Source: Micromonospora cabrerizensis (GTDB lineage Bacteria; Actinomycetota; Actinomycetes; Mycobacteriales; Micromonosporaceae). From it: a stretch of DNA of 64,000 nucleotides. Both the position numbers and the translations under genes were made by a program. The DNA is taken from NCBI RefSeq assembly GCF_022230955.1, contig NZ_JAKKFI010000058.1:1-64000 (forward strand), given 5' to 3'. The notes below the pieces were generated by a model. It ran no database searches. It had not been told where the DNA came from and worked only from the letters and a program-made list of their open reading frames with translations. Below, piece after piece: positions 26,493 to 34,190 of this stretch (its first letter is position 1; each line of letters starts with the position of its first letter).

Positions 26493-27074
26493 TCAAGCCC
26501 GCGAGGGGTCGCGTTCGCCGCCACCATTGGGCGTCATCGAGGGCACGGGCGTCGCGGCGGCCAGTCGCGCCGCCAGCCGCTCGTCGAGGTACGCGGCTAT
26601 CTGCCCGTCCTCGGCCGGAGTCAATGTCGTCCGGCACAGGTACCGCGGATGCCGGTCCGCACAGTCCAGCCGGTACGCCTCCCGCGTCCGACTGACGTGC
26701 CTGATCGCCGTCCACGGCAACCGCAGTGACATGTGGGCGGTGTGCCACTCGATGGCCGACCCGGTGAACGCGTACCGCTGCGGCGCGAGCATCTCAGGGT
26801 TACGTCGCAGGTACAGCGTGCCGTTGATCAGCCCCACAAAGCACCAGAGCACCCCGAACGGAAGGCCGAACAGCCCGGCGAGGAGCCAGGGGCCGTCGGC
26901 CATGAACGTACCGAGGCTCGTGATCGACAGCAGCAGGCCTGCGATGACATAAACATGACTGGTCCGTCGCAGGTCTCGCCGCAGCATCCGCGTGAACCGG
27001 GCGTCGGGGGTGACGAGCAGGTCGAACCCGGACCCGAAACCTCCGTCGCCGAGCCTCTCGTCGCCCACCTGCAC
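26493..27074 (-). CDS. YcxB-like membrane protein
   Basis: 193 residues. Two transmembrane helices (HVYVIAGLLLSITSLGTF and LFGLPFGVLWCFVGLINGTL) separate a short N-terminus from a C-terminal PH-like segment (RYAFTGSAIEWHTAHMSLRL, then PWTAIRHVSRTREAYRLDC). This is the usual YcxB/DUF layout. The start is uncertain: a GTG at 27074 overlaps its own purine-rich site (GGCGAGGGG). Function unknown. It sits at the left edge of the accessory island. Confidence 0.65.
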   Translation of the reverse strand: MQVGDERLGDGGFGSGFDLLVTPDARFTRMLRRDLRRTSHVYVIAGLLLSITSLGTFMADGPWLLAGLFGLPFGVLWCFVGLINGTLYLRRNPEMLAPQRYAFTGSAIEWHTAHMSLRLPWTAIRHVSRTREAYRLDCADRHPRYLCRTTLTPAEDGQIAAYLDERLAARLAAATPVPSMTPNGGGERDPSRA

Positions 27075-27101
27075 CCCTCGCCGTCTTCGATGTCAGCCGC
27101 A

Positions 27102-27180
27102 GAGCACCCAGCGAGCGACCACCGCCCACGTACACGAAAATAGCTCCGGCCGGGTGTTGACCATCAGCCAGGGCCCTGAC
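27102..27180 (+). repeat. Left copy of a diverged ~80-bp repeat flanking the accessory island
   Basis: By eye about 80 percent identical, with short gaps, to 35572-35650 in the same orientation. Both begin GAGCACCC-N2-CGAGCGACCACC and both contain an A-run, then CCGG and GGTGT blocks ending in GCCAG-RGCC-YTGA. The right copy lies directly next to tRNA-Lys. Confidence 0.6.
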
Positions 27181-27228
27181 CCGATCCATCCGGCTTGGGC
27201 GGCCCAGTCAGCCCGTAGGGTCGGTCGG

Positions 27229-27726
27229 GTGGCCGAGTCGCAGACCGAATTGGACCTTTCCTACATCGCCAGCGTGACGCGGGTCCGCGCAGCAGCTGGC
27301 GTTGTCCTCCGCGACCAGACCGGCCGGGTGCTCGTGGTCCACCCGACCTACAAGGACGTGTGGGAAATTCCCGGCGGAGTGGTGGAGCCGGACGAGTCAC
27401 CGGCGGACGCCTGCACACGGGAGATCCGGGAAGAGCTGGGCCTGTCGATGCCGGCAGGAACCCTGCTGTGCGTCGACTGGGTGCCGGCGAGCCCGCCGTG
27501 GGACGGCGGGCTCATGTTCGTGTTCGACGGCGGGGTGCTGACGACGGACCAGATCGCGACAATGCGGCTGTGCCCGGACGAGCTCAACCGGTTCGAGTTC
27601 GTCGAGCCGGAGCGCTTGGGCGAGGTGCTGATCCCCCGGCTGGCACGGCGGGTCACCGCGGCGATTGCCGCGATCGGACACGGCGGCATCTACCTTGAGG
27701 ACGGGGCCGCGCCCTCAATCAGATAG
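27229..27726 (+). CDS. NUDIX hydrolase
   Basis: 165 residues from a GTG at 27229. A TAGGGT -10-like box ends 7 nt before it (27216-27221), suggesting a leaderless transcript; the frame is open from 26992 but without homology. The Nudix box is complete: G-x5-E-x7-REIREELG around residues 45-67 (start GGVVEPDESPADACTREIRE). The domain opens with RVRAAAGVVLRDQTGRVLVV. It probably hydrolyses a nucleoside-diphosphate-linked substrate; specificity is unknown. It lies just inside the left repeat of the island. Confidence 0.87.
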   Translation: MAESQTELDLSYIASVTRVRAAAGVVLRDQTGRVLVVHPTYKDVWEIPGGVVEPDESPADACTREIREELGLSMPAGTLLCVDWVPASPPWDGGLMFVFDGGVLTTDQIATMRLCPDELNRFEFVEPERLGEVLIPRLARRVTAAIAAIGHGGIYLEDGAAPSIR

Positions 27727-27921
27727 GCGGCGGAAGAGCCGTGGGGGCATCTCCGACGCACCAGCCATTCGCCCGGTTCCGCGGCTGCCGCCTCAACCAG
27801 AGCCGCAGCCGTAGCGGTGTCAGCCGGTCGTGGTGGTGCACCCCATCCGCCCGCACATCGATGCCCAGAGCGTCGTGTCCGGGCTTCCAGCGGGTTCAGC
27901 GAGCACGATGCCTCCTCGGCT

Positions 27922-28584
27922 TCAGTCGTTGCGCACGGTGAGTTTGAGAGCGGCGACGGTCAGCTGGGTGAGGTCAGGGAGTTGGTCTTCGCCGAGGGTG
28001 ACGCCGCGCAGGTTGTCGAGGTGCGTTTTGAGGCCCTGGAGCCGGCTGCCCCGCAGGTCGGTGCCGTCGAGGTGGCAGGAGTCCAATTCCAGTCCGGCAA
28101 GGTCACATGACCGCAGCGCGATGCGAGGTAGTCGGCAGGAGGACCACGCGCCGTTGGTGAAAGTGCACTCGGTGAACGCGACCGAGCCGGCGGCGGTGAC
28201 ACGCTGGAAGGTGGCGTAGTCGAAGCGGCAGCCGTCGAACAGGACGTCCTTGAGGCGTACGTCGGTGAGCCTGGTGCCGGTGAACCGGGAGCCGGTAATG
28301 GCGCAGCGTTCGATGGTGACGCCGGTCAGGGTCGCGCCGGAGAAGTCGGTGCGGGCTATCTCGCAGCCGTAGACGCTGCCCGCTTCCCAGGTGCTCTCGC
28401 TCAGGTCCACGCCGGTGATCAGACTGCTGCGGATGCGGGCGTCCTCCAGGTGCGAGCCGTGCCACGCTGCGCCCTCGACCAGGGCCTCGGTGAGACCGCC
28501 GTCCAGGTCCGTCGTGGTGTCGAGGTCGTCCGGTTCGAGGTCCGGCAGCAGGACCTTCACGTCGCCGATCGTGGTGGTGCGCAC
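27922..28584 (-). CDS. Pentapeptide-repeat protein of the RiPP cluster
   Basis: 220 residues from a GTG at 28584, 60 bp after the precursor gene's stop on the same strand. Through residues ~40-195 runs a quadrilateral beta-helix pattern of A(D/N)LxX-type pentapeptides, e.g. ARIRSSLITGVDLSESTW and DFSGATLTGVTIERCAITGS, with conserved central L/F/V. Pentapeptide-repeat proteins can mimic DNA and protect gyrase, or act as scaffolds. Its position as the last gene of the RiPP operon suggests a role in self-immunity or in peptide handling; that is inference. Confidence 0.8.
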   Translation of the reverse strand: MRTTTIGDVKVLLPDLEPDDLDTTTDLDGGLTEALVEGAAWHGSHLEDARIRSSLITGVDLSESTWEAGSVYGCEIARTDFSGATLTGVTIERCAITGSRFTGTRLTDVRLKDVLFDGCRFDYATFQRVTAAGSVAFTECTFTNGAWSSCRLPRIALRSCDLAGLELDSCHLDGTDLRGSRLQGLKTHLDNLRGVTLGEDQLPDLTQLTVAALKLTVRND

Positions 28585-28644
28585 GTGTCCTCAACCTGTG
28601 TGGGCGCGGGGTGGGCACGCCCACCTCGCGCGTCCGTGGTGGGC

Positions 28645-28824
28645 CTACTTCTTCTTGTTCCAGTTGTCCCAGCCGGGTCGACTGTCGAACTTACCCTTGT
28701 TGTCCCAAGCGGGGCGGTTGTCGAACTTCGCCGCGTCGATCGCTACCGACCGCTCAGGGTCGACGCCGAGGCGAGCGAGTTGCTCGGGTGCGGCGTTGAC
28801 GAGGACCGCGAGAGCGTTGGTCAT
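28645..28824 (-). CDS. amcA: Cyclophane RiPP precursor peptide (AmcA-like)
   Basis: 59 residues, ATG at 28824 with AAGGAG 7 nt upstream. The ATG overlaps the stop of the maturase gene by 4 nt (ATGA). An N-terminal leader (residues 1-32, MTNALAVLVNAAPEQLARLG onward) is followed by a core with aromatic-x-polar triads: F34-D-N, W40-D-N, F46-D-S, W52-D-N and W55-N-K. Two near-copies of KFD[NS]RP[AG]WDN (33-42 and 45-54) and a KKK tail complete it. Such Phe/Trp-x-x-Asn/Ser/Lys triads are substrates for radical SAM enzymes that make three-residue cyclophanes, and the pattern matches peptides annotated as multiple-cyclophane RiPP AmcA (recalled). No protease or exporter gene is adjacent. Up to four or five rings are possible. 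Confidence 0.88.
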   Translation of the reverse strand: MTNALAVLVNAAPEQLARLGVDPERSVAIDAAKFDNRPAWDNKGKFDSRPGWDNWNKKK

Positions 28825-29957
28825 GGTGCTTCTCCTTGAGGGGCGAGGTGATCCGCGGCGGCGCGGACGAGGGCCTGTCGGGTGGTCCGGCAGTAGGCGG
28901 TTTCATGGGCGGTGAACGTGGCGTGCTCGAAGTAGCGGTTGCCGGCCTGGGCGCCGCGGCAGAAGTCGTAGAAGGCGCAGCGATCGGCGCAGTCGTTGAG
29001 GGCCGCAATGAACTCGGCGACGTAGCCCAGGTCGCCGGCGCCGGCAAGCATGGCGGTGATGGGCTGATGAAGGACGTTGCCGGCGATGAAGTCGCCGTAT
29101 CGCGGCTCGGTGATGCCGAGCAGTTCCGGTGACAGCAGCACCACCTGCCCATCCCAAGAGACGGTCGGGATCGGCTCGTACGGCGCGTGATCGACGCGGC
29201 CAGCGCGGGTGGCGGCGAGATAGTCGGCCAACCGGTCCACGTCGCGGATCCGCAGCGGGCTGCCGCCAACGCGACGTTCGATAAGGCGCTGCCAGAACCG
29301 GTACGCGGCGTCCTCCGACACCGGTGCCCGGTCGGCGCCCTCCTGCTCTTCGATGTTGAAGCCCACCGACTCGCAGCCGGGCAGGCCGGTGAAGAAGTCG
29401 ATGAGGGCGTCCGCGTGGTCGATGGTTTCCGGGGTGACTACACAGATCACCGAATACCTCAGTCCTGCCTCGGCCAGGGTCTGTATGCCGCGCAGCGTGC
29501 GGGCGTCTGTTGACGTGCCGGCCCGGTCGAGGCGGTTCCGGTTCAACGCGCCCGGTCCGTCGATGCTGACCCCGACCTCGAACCCATAAGCGGTGAAGAG
29601 CTCGCACCATTGCCGGTTGATCAACGTCGCGTTCGTTTGGATCTCGTGACGCACCATCCCCGCGCGCCGAAGCTCCTCGAACGGGGCCAATAAATCACGG
29701 AACAACCCGATGGGAGTGGCGATGGGTTCGCCCCCGTGCCACACGACGCTCACCGGATGACCGCTGTTCTGCTGGGCGATCGACTCGGCGCAAGCCTGCG
29801 CGACCGCGCCGCTCATCAGGCGGAGGGATCTCCGGTCGGGCAGGTAGCAGTAGGTGCAGTCGAGGTTGCAAAAGCTCGTCGGCTGCACGACCAGGGTGTG
29901 GAAGCTGCCGGCGACCGCCGGCTGGCCGGTGACGTTGATGAGGCCGATGCCGTTCAC
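28821..29957 (-). CDS. amcB: Cyclophane-forming radical SAM/SPASM maturase (AmcB-like)
   Basis: 378 residues from a GTG at 29957 that overlaps the upstream gene's stop by 4 nt. The radical SAM CxxxCxxC is C30-N-L-D-C34-T-Y-C37, in VVQPTSFCNLDCTYCYLPDR. Other motifs are VVWHGGEP and EVGVSIDGPGALNRNRLDR. The SPASM-like auxiliary-cluster cysteines are C323, C327, C333 and C356 (CADRCAFYDFCRGA and AYCRTT). This is the layout of FxsB/GrrM/AmcB peptide maturases, which link an aromatic ring carbon to the beta-carbon of a residue two positions on. The expected substrate is the 59-residue peptide encoded directly downstream. Family call firm; ring number is inference. Confidence 0.9.
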   Translation of the reverse strand: MNGIGLINVTGQPAVAGSFHTLVVQPTSFCNLDCTYCYLPDRRSLRLMSGAVAQACAESIAQQNSGHPVSVVWHGGEPIATPIGLFRDLLAPFEELRRAGMVRHEIQTNATLINRQWCELFTAYGFEVGVSIDGPGALNRNRLDRAGTSTDARTLRGIQTLAEAGLRYSVICVVTPETIDHADALIDFFTGLPGCESVGFNIEEQEGADRAPVSEDAAYRFWQRLIERRVGGSPLRIRDVDRLADYLAATRAGRVDHAPYEPIPTVSWDGQVVLLSPELLGITEPRYGDFIAGNVLHQPITAMLAGAGDLGYVAEFIAALNDCADRCAFYDFCRGAQAGNRYFEHATFTAHETAYCRTTRQALVRAAADHLAPQGEAP

Positions 29958-30301
29958 GAGGAGGCCTCTCCGATGCTGGCGGCCGTGGTGGTACTGACGC
30001 GGTAGGCGTGGGTGTGGCGGGCGGGCCAGCCGAGGAACCGGTCGAACATGTCGGCGGCGCTGCCCGTGACGCTCGGGTTGAGCCGATGCAGGTCGTCGAT
30101 CGCGTCGTGCAGGCAGCCGGCCAGGTAGAGGAACAGGCTCACCGGCTCTTCCCGGTACTCGGCGAGGAGCGCGAGCTTCGCAGCGCCGCAGGGCCACGGC
30201 TGCCCGCACCGGCGGCACAGCCACAGCGGGCGCATCGACAGATGCTCTACCTCGGCTGGCGCGAGCCGGTTCGCCGCGAGACGGCGCTGCTGCCCGGTCA
30301 C
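29954..30301 (-). CDS. Small Cys-rich protein of the RiPP operon
   Basis: 115 residues from a GTG at 30301, with GAGAGGGTGG about 6 nt upstream. Both ends overlap neighbours by 4 nt (GTGA), so it is translationally coupled to the 54-residue gene before it and to the maturase after it. It has C29-x-x-C32 and C38 in LCRRCGQPWPCGAAKLALLA, then helical LYLAGCLHDAIDDLHRL and a C-terminal RFLGWPARHTHAYRV. Short actinobacterial proteins with this CxxC-x5-C motif are sometimes labelled flavin reductase, without support that I can see here. It could be a peptide recognition or electron-supply partner. Function unknown. Confidence 0.72.
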   Translation of the reverse strand: MTGQQRRLAANRLAPAEVEHLSMRPLWLCRRCGQPWPCGAAKLALLAEYREEPVSLFLYLAGCLHDAIDDLHRLNPSVTGSAADMFDRFLGWPARHTHAYRVSTTTAASIGEASS

Positions 30302-30462
30302 CGGCGACCACCCTCTCGGGCCTGCTGCTCGAACAGCCGACGCCACACGAAGGTGAGCAGCGGAGGATCAGCGCGCCGCACCTGCCCCTGTGAGGACGTC
30401 CACCTGGGCTCGGGGCGCCGGAACTGGCTGGCCATTGCGTTACGCGAGACGTATACCGTCAT
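30298..30462 (-). CDS. Very small protein at the head of the RiPP operon
   Basis: 54 residues, ATG at 30462 behind GGGGCGGAG; the stop overlaps the next gene's GTG by 4 nt. The peptide (starting MTVYVSRNAMASQFRRPEPR, with PPLLTFVWRRLFEQQ) is basic and has no recognised domain. The GTGA overlap and ribosome site argue that it is real. A 14-bp hairpin lies 25 nt upstream of its start. It may be a leader or accessory peptide; function unknown. Confidence 0.55.
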   Translation of the reverse strand: MTVYVSRNAMASQFRRPEPRWTSSQGQVRRADPPLLTFVWRRLFEQQAREGGRR

Positions 30463-30823
30463 GCCTCCGCCCCACCAGGAACGATGAGCGGCGGGCTCGC
30501 CGGGGGAATGGCGAGCCCGCCGCCGCATCACGGCGGCTGGGAGCAGGCCGCCGATCACCCACCCACGCAGCCCTCATGGCGGTACGCAGGCGGGGAGAAC
30601 GCCGAGACAGTTCGTTCCAGGACGGGCCGAGCCAGCGGCCCAAGCCGTGGTGTGGTGCGCCGCCCATCGATCCCTCCATTTGCAGCTCCCTGTTAGGTCA
30701 TCCCCGACACCGGCATCGACACGCGCCGGTGATCTGGGGTGAACTGAACGTAGGGGCGGTCCGTACGGAGGACCGGGAAAATCCGTACCGGGTCCGGCGG
30801 CCTTCAGCGGGCAGGGTGATGGT
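30463..30823. promoter_or_regulatory. Divergent control region of the RiPP operon and XRE gene
   Basis: 361 bp with no confident gene. It holds a 14-bp perfect hairpin with an 8-nt loop (30488-30523, GCGGCGGGCTCGCC / GGCGAGCCCGCCGC) in the RiPP leader. It also holds an inverted repeat CACCGGC-N10-GCCGGTG (30708-30731) and the palindrome TCCGTACGGA (30760-30769), half repeated as TCCGTAC at 30782-30788 just before the XRE gene. These are plausible operators for the XRE protein. A minus-strand frame at 30440-30679 with a decent AGGGAG site is possible but has weak codon bias. Confidence 0.55.
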
Positions 30824-32059
30824 GTGCGAGGGATGACGGAGGACATGACCATCGGCCAGCGCGTCGCCTTCTACCGGCGTCGACGAGGCCTCTCCCAAGA
30901 GGTGCTAGCCGGTCTGGTCGGCAAGACCCAGGAGTGGTTACGCAAGGTCGAGACGAACCGGGCCGACCTCGACCGGCTGTCAGTCATACGCGCGATCGCC
31001 AAAGCCCTCGACGTGTCCCTCGGCGACCTGATCGGTGCACCGAGCCTGTTCGAGTGGTCGGACGACTCAGGGCGCGAGACCATCCCGGCCTTGCGGGCCG
31101 CGCTTCACGACTATCGTCACCTCGCGCCGACGCTGGCCAGCACGGGGGACGTCGAAGCGCCCGCCCTGCGCGAGATCGAGAACGACGTCGCCGAGATCTG
31201 GGCCGCCTACCAGCACTCGCGATACGGCACCCTCGCCCGCCGGCTGCCCTACCTCATCCACGACTGCCTCACCGCCACTGAGGCGTACGACGGAGACGAT
31301 GGCCAGCGAGCGCACGCGATGACCGCCTACGCCCACCAGCTCGCTGCGTTGTTCCTCACCAAGCTCGGCGAAGGTGACCTCGCGTGGACCGCCGCCAGCC
31401 GTGGGCTGGCGGCCGCCAACGCCAGCCACGACCACGTCGTCATCGGCTCGCTCAGCCGCTCCGCCGCGCACTCGCTGGCGTCCATCGGCGAATATGCGCA
31501 GGCTCGTGGCCTCGCAGCCACGGCGGCGCAGTTCCTGGAACCACGGCTCGCCAAACCCACTCCGCAGCTGCTGTCGGTCTACGGCAGCCTGCACCTCGTC
31601 TGCGCGCTGGCCGCCGCCCGAGACGACGACCGCGCCTCCGCCGACACCCACATCGCCGAGGCCGATGCCGCCGCACGGCGGCTCGGCGCCGATGGCAACC
31701 ACGTCTGGACCGCCTTCGGGCCGACCAACGTGTCGATCCACAAGACGACCGTGGCGATGGAACTCGGCGACGTGCAGCGCGCCATCGCCATCGGCGCCAC
31801 ACTCGACACCAGCACCGTGCCCGTCGAGCGGCAGGTTCGGCACGCCATCGAAACCGCCCGGGCCCTTGCCCGGTGGAACCGCATCGACGACGCGCTCACG
31901 GCGCTCCTGGAGGCCGAGGTCATCGGCCCCGACCAGGTGCGCTACCACCAACTCTCCCGCGACCTCGTCCGCGACATCCTCACCCGCCCCCGGCCACCCC
32001 GACTGGCCGTCGAACTCAGCGACCGGATGGGCGTCCGGTCGGGAGGACCGCGCTGGTAG
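30824..32059 (+). CDS. XRE-family regulator with TPR-like C-terminus
   Basis: 411 residues from a GTG at 30824 (AGGG 7 nt upstream; ATGs at 30833 and 30845 are alternatives). The N-terminal HTH spans residues ~8-65 (MTIGQRVAFYRRRRGLSQEV; TQEWLRKVETNRADLDRLSV). About 330 residues of helical repeat follow, with TPR-like pairs such as YAHQLAALFLTKLGEGDLAW and ADTHIAEADAAARRLGAD. This is the peptide- or signal-responsive Actinobacteria XRE-TPR type, similar in layout to NsdA or Rgg/PlcR-like switches. It is divergent from the RiPP operon and so is its likely regulator; palindromes lie in between. Confidence 0.85.
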   Translation: MRGMTEDMTIGQRVAFYRRRRGLSQEVLAGLVGKTQEWLRKVETNRADLDRLSVIRAIAKALDVSLGDLIGAPSLFEWSDDSGRETIPALRAALHDYRHLAPTLASTGDVEAPALREIENDVAEIWAAYQHSRYGTLARRLPYLIHDCLTATEAYDGDDGQRAHAMTAYAHQLAALFLTKLGEGDLAWTAASRGLAAANASHDHVVIGSLSRSAAHSLASIGEYAQARGLAATAAQFLEPRLAKPTPQLLSVYGSLHLVCALAAARDDDRASADTHIAEADAAARRLGADGNHVWTAFGPTNVSIHKTTVAMELGDVQRAIAIGATLDTSTVPVERQVRHAIETARALARWNRIDDALTALLEAEVIGPDQVRYHQLSRDLVRDILTRPRPPRLAVELSDRMGVRSGGPRW

Positions 32060-32065
32060 CCGGGC

Positions 32066-32746
32066 TCAAATTAGCCGGCTCGTGTAACCAGCCGCGACCA
32101 GGCGCTCGAACGCCGTCCGCACCTCGTCCGGCATCTCCTGCGGGATCGCGAACCCGCGCTCCGCGTACACCTCGATCCGCTGCGTGTCGCCTACCAGCAT
32201 GTCCACCACCCGCCGCGGATCGCCGATGCTGGCCACGTAGTCGTCCAGTTCGAGTGGGTTCGACGCGCACACCACATCGACCTCCGGCCACATCAGCCTG
32301 CAGGTGGCGTAGGCCCGACGCTGCTGGTAGGGCCGCGACATGATCAGCACCGACTTCACCGGCATCTGGCGTTCGGCCAGGAGCTGACGGGAGTACTCCA
32401 GGTTCTGGGCGGTGTTCGTGGCACGCGGCTCCACGAGAATCGCTTCCGCGGGTACGCCCTGCTCGATGGTGTACTCGCGGTAGTGCACTGCTTCTCCACG
32501 CGGGAACCGCTCGACGGTCGTTGGGGCGTTCGCGCCAGTGAACACGATCCTTGGGAACAGGCCCTCGTGAAACAAGCGCGTCGCGATTACGGCCACGCCG
32601 AGATCGTGACTGCCCAACCCAATCCCCACGTCGCACGGGCGCAACTCGTGGCGCATGTCGTGGTAGCGCCACAGCGTCTCCACATCCGCCCGGATCGCGT
32701 CAGGGATCGCCTCGGCAGGTGCCGCTGCATGCCGGTTCATCAGCAC
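32066..32746 (-). CDS. YdcF/ElyC (DUF218) family protein
   Basis: 226 residues. The DUF218 core is clear: DVGIGLGSHDLGVAVIATRL, then RIVFTGANAP, IEQGVPAEAILVEPRATNTA and VKSVLIMSRPYQQRRAYATC. It lacks the N-terminal membrane helices of SanA/ElyC and is probably cytosolic. The fold is Rossmann-like; S-adenosylmethionine binding has been reported for E. coli YdcF, but the role is unknown. It converges on the XRE gene (7-bp gap), inside the accessory island. Confidence 0.82.
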   Translation of the reverse strand: MLMNRHAAAPAEAIPDAIRADVETLWRYHDMRHELRPCDVGIGLGSHDLGVAVIATRLFHEGLFPRIVFTGANAPTTVERFPRGEAVHYREYTIEQGVPAEAILVEPRATNTAQNLEYSRQLLAERQMPVKSVLIMSRPYQQRRAYATCRLMWPEVDVVCASNPLELDDYVASIGDPRRVVDMLVGDTQRIEVYAERGFAIPQEMPDEVRTAFERLVAAGYTSRLI

Positions 32747-32893
32747 CTACCAGGTCCGGTCCGCGCTGGGTTCCCTCATGCCGCCAGCGTAGGGCTAGCA
32801 GGGCAGCACGACGCCGCTGACTCCAGCACCACGCCGCTGACCTCGCCAGGACCAGAGGGCTGGCGGCGGCCAAGGCATCATGAAGGGGTGCGG

Positions 32894-33691
32894 TCAGGAT
32901 CCGACCTCGATGAGGCAACGCCTGCCGCCTTCGCCCGGCACCTGCCACACCTGCTCGTCCGGCCACTGGCGATACAACAGCTGCCGTGTGGTCGTGGCGA
33001 CAACGTTCGGCAGCGGCCCACGAAGCAGGTCGGCCTGCAGTCGTTCCTCCCGCTCGGCGTCCTGCGCGATCAGCAGAACCGCCCCGACCGGCACCAGCCG
33101 GTCCGCACGCCGGTAGCCGCCCAACAGTCCACCCAACCCTGACGCCGGCCGCTCGTACTCGGCGACAACGTCTCCGGTCGGGCCACGGTCGACGTGTACC
33201 AGGAACCGCAGGCACCGACCGTCCTGCAGCCATACGCCGTAGCCGTCGGCCCGCAGCTGCGCCAGGTCGTGCTGGCGCAACCACGACGAGGTCTCCATCG
33301 TCGCCAGCCACTGGAACAACTCGCACCGCCCCGGGTTGCGCCGCGACACCTCGACCAACGGCAGAAACAGCAGGGCATCCGCCGCACTGGAGGGCCGCTG
33401 ACCCAACCGCAACGGAACCGGCCGAGCTGACGGCGTCAGGGCGCGCCGGAGCACCTCGGTCCCCTCGGCCGTGACCCCGTACCACCAGGTATGGGTCCGG
33501 TCCTCCGCCGAGCGCTCTCGGCGCACCAGTCCCGACTCGTGCAGCCACACCAGGTCTCGGTGAGCGGTCAGCCGCGACACCGCGCAGACAAGCGCCACGT
33601 CCAGCGTCGACGCGGACCCATGCTGTGCCAGGTACGACAGGATCCGCCACCGCCGCGGGGACAGCCGCCGCACGGCATCCTGGTCACCCAT
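32894..33691 (-). CDS. Replication-relaxation family protein
   Basis: 265 residues. An N-terminal winged-helix region (RLSPRRWRILSYLAQHGSAS, LDVALVCAVSRLTAHRDLVW) is followed by a mixed domain with GRCLRFLVHVDRGPTGDVV and a C-terminal WPDEQVWQVPGEGGRRCLIE. This is the pattern of replication-relaxation proteins found on actinobacterial plasmids and integrative elements, often beside FtsK/SpoIIIE-type transfer genes. No Rep, Tra or integrase gene is present, so this looks like a mobile-element remnant or cargo. ATG start at 33691 with AGAGA upstream. Confidence 0.72.
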   Translation of the reverse strand: MGDQDAVRRLSPRRWRILSYLAQHGSASTLDVALVCAVSRLTAHRDLVWLHESGLVRRERSAEDRTHTWWYGVTAEGTEVLRRALTPSARPVPLRLGQRPSSAADALLFLPLVEVSRRNPGRCELFQWLATMETSSWLRQHDLAQLRADGYGVWLQDGRCLRFLVHVDRGPTGDVVAEYERPASGLGGLLGGYRRADRLVPVGAVLLIAQDAEREERLQADLLRGPLPNVVATTTRQLLYRQWPDEQVWQVPGEGGRRCLIEVGS

Positions 33692-34190
33692 TCTCTGATG
33701 ATCCCTCCGAGCCCCGGTGGTCCGACATCCTATTCACCAAGGCTGTAACAGAGAGTGGTCGATGCCCTGATCGCAAGATCGGGAACCGGGACCACCGTGA
33801 CCGGAGACAGCGCCCGCCGGAGGCCGTTGAGCGAGGCGTCAACGGGCCGTGCGAGCACCCGTCTATCCAAACCGTGGGTTTGGGGCCGATTTTGGAGATC
33901 ACTGTTCACTAAATCAACCGAAGAGCTGAGGACAGAAGAGGCGAAGCGGTCAAACCAAACCCCCAATTGTTGATCTCCACAGAGAGCGCTGCACCGCTGC
34001 ACCAATCTCCAGGAACGCCTGACACGCGCCTTTCCGGCCCAGCAATGGCGCACCACGGGCCGAGACAGCGGTTACTAAAAGTAATGAGAAAGATGAGTTC
34101 TCGCGCTGGCGTTTGACTGAGAGGCCAACCCTCACCGCTGCCGGCTAGTGCCGGATCCATTCAAATGTGGGACTGTCTATGTAACTAAAC
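33692..34190. other. Low-GC intergenic stretch
   Basis: 499 bp visibly poorer in G+C than its surroundings (runs such as TTACTAAAAGTAATGAGAAA). No frame shows actinomycete codon bias. A small hairpin CCAAACC-GTG-GGTTTGG lies at 33867-33883. It may carry the promoter of the next gene; the compositional shift suggests acquired DNA. Confidence 0.5.

Noticed and set aside
30440..30679. 79-residue minus-strand frame with AGGGAG upstream
   Set aside because: Codon third positions are not strongly GC-biased and it overlaps the 54-residue gene; a leader ORF cannot be excluded.
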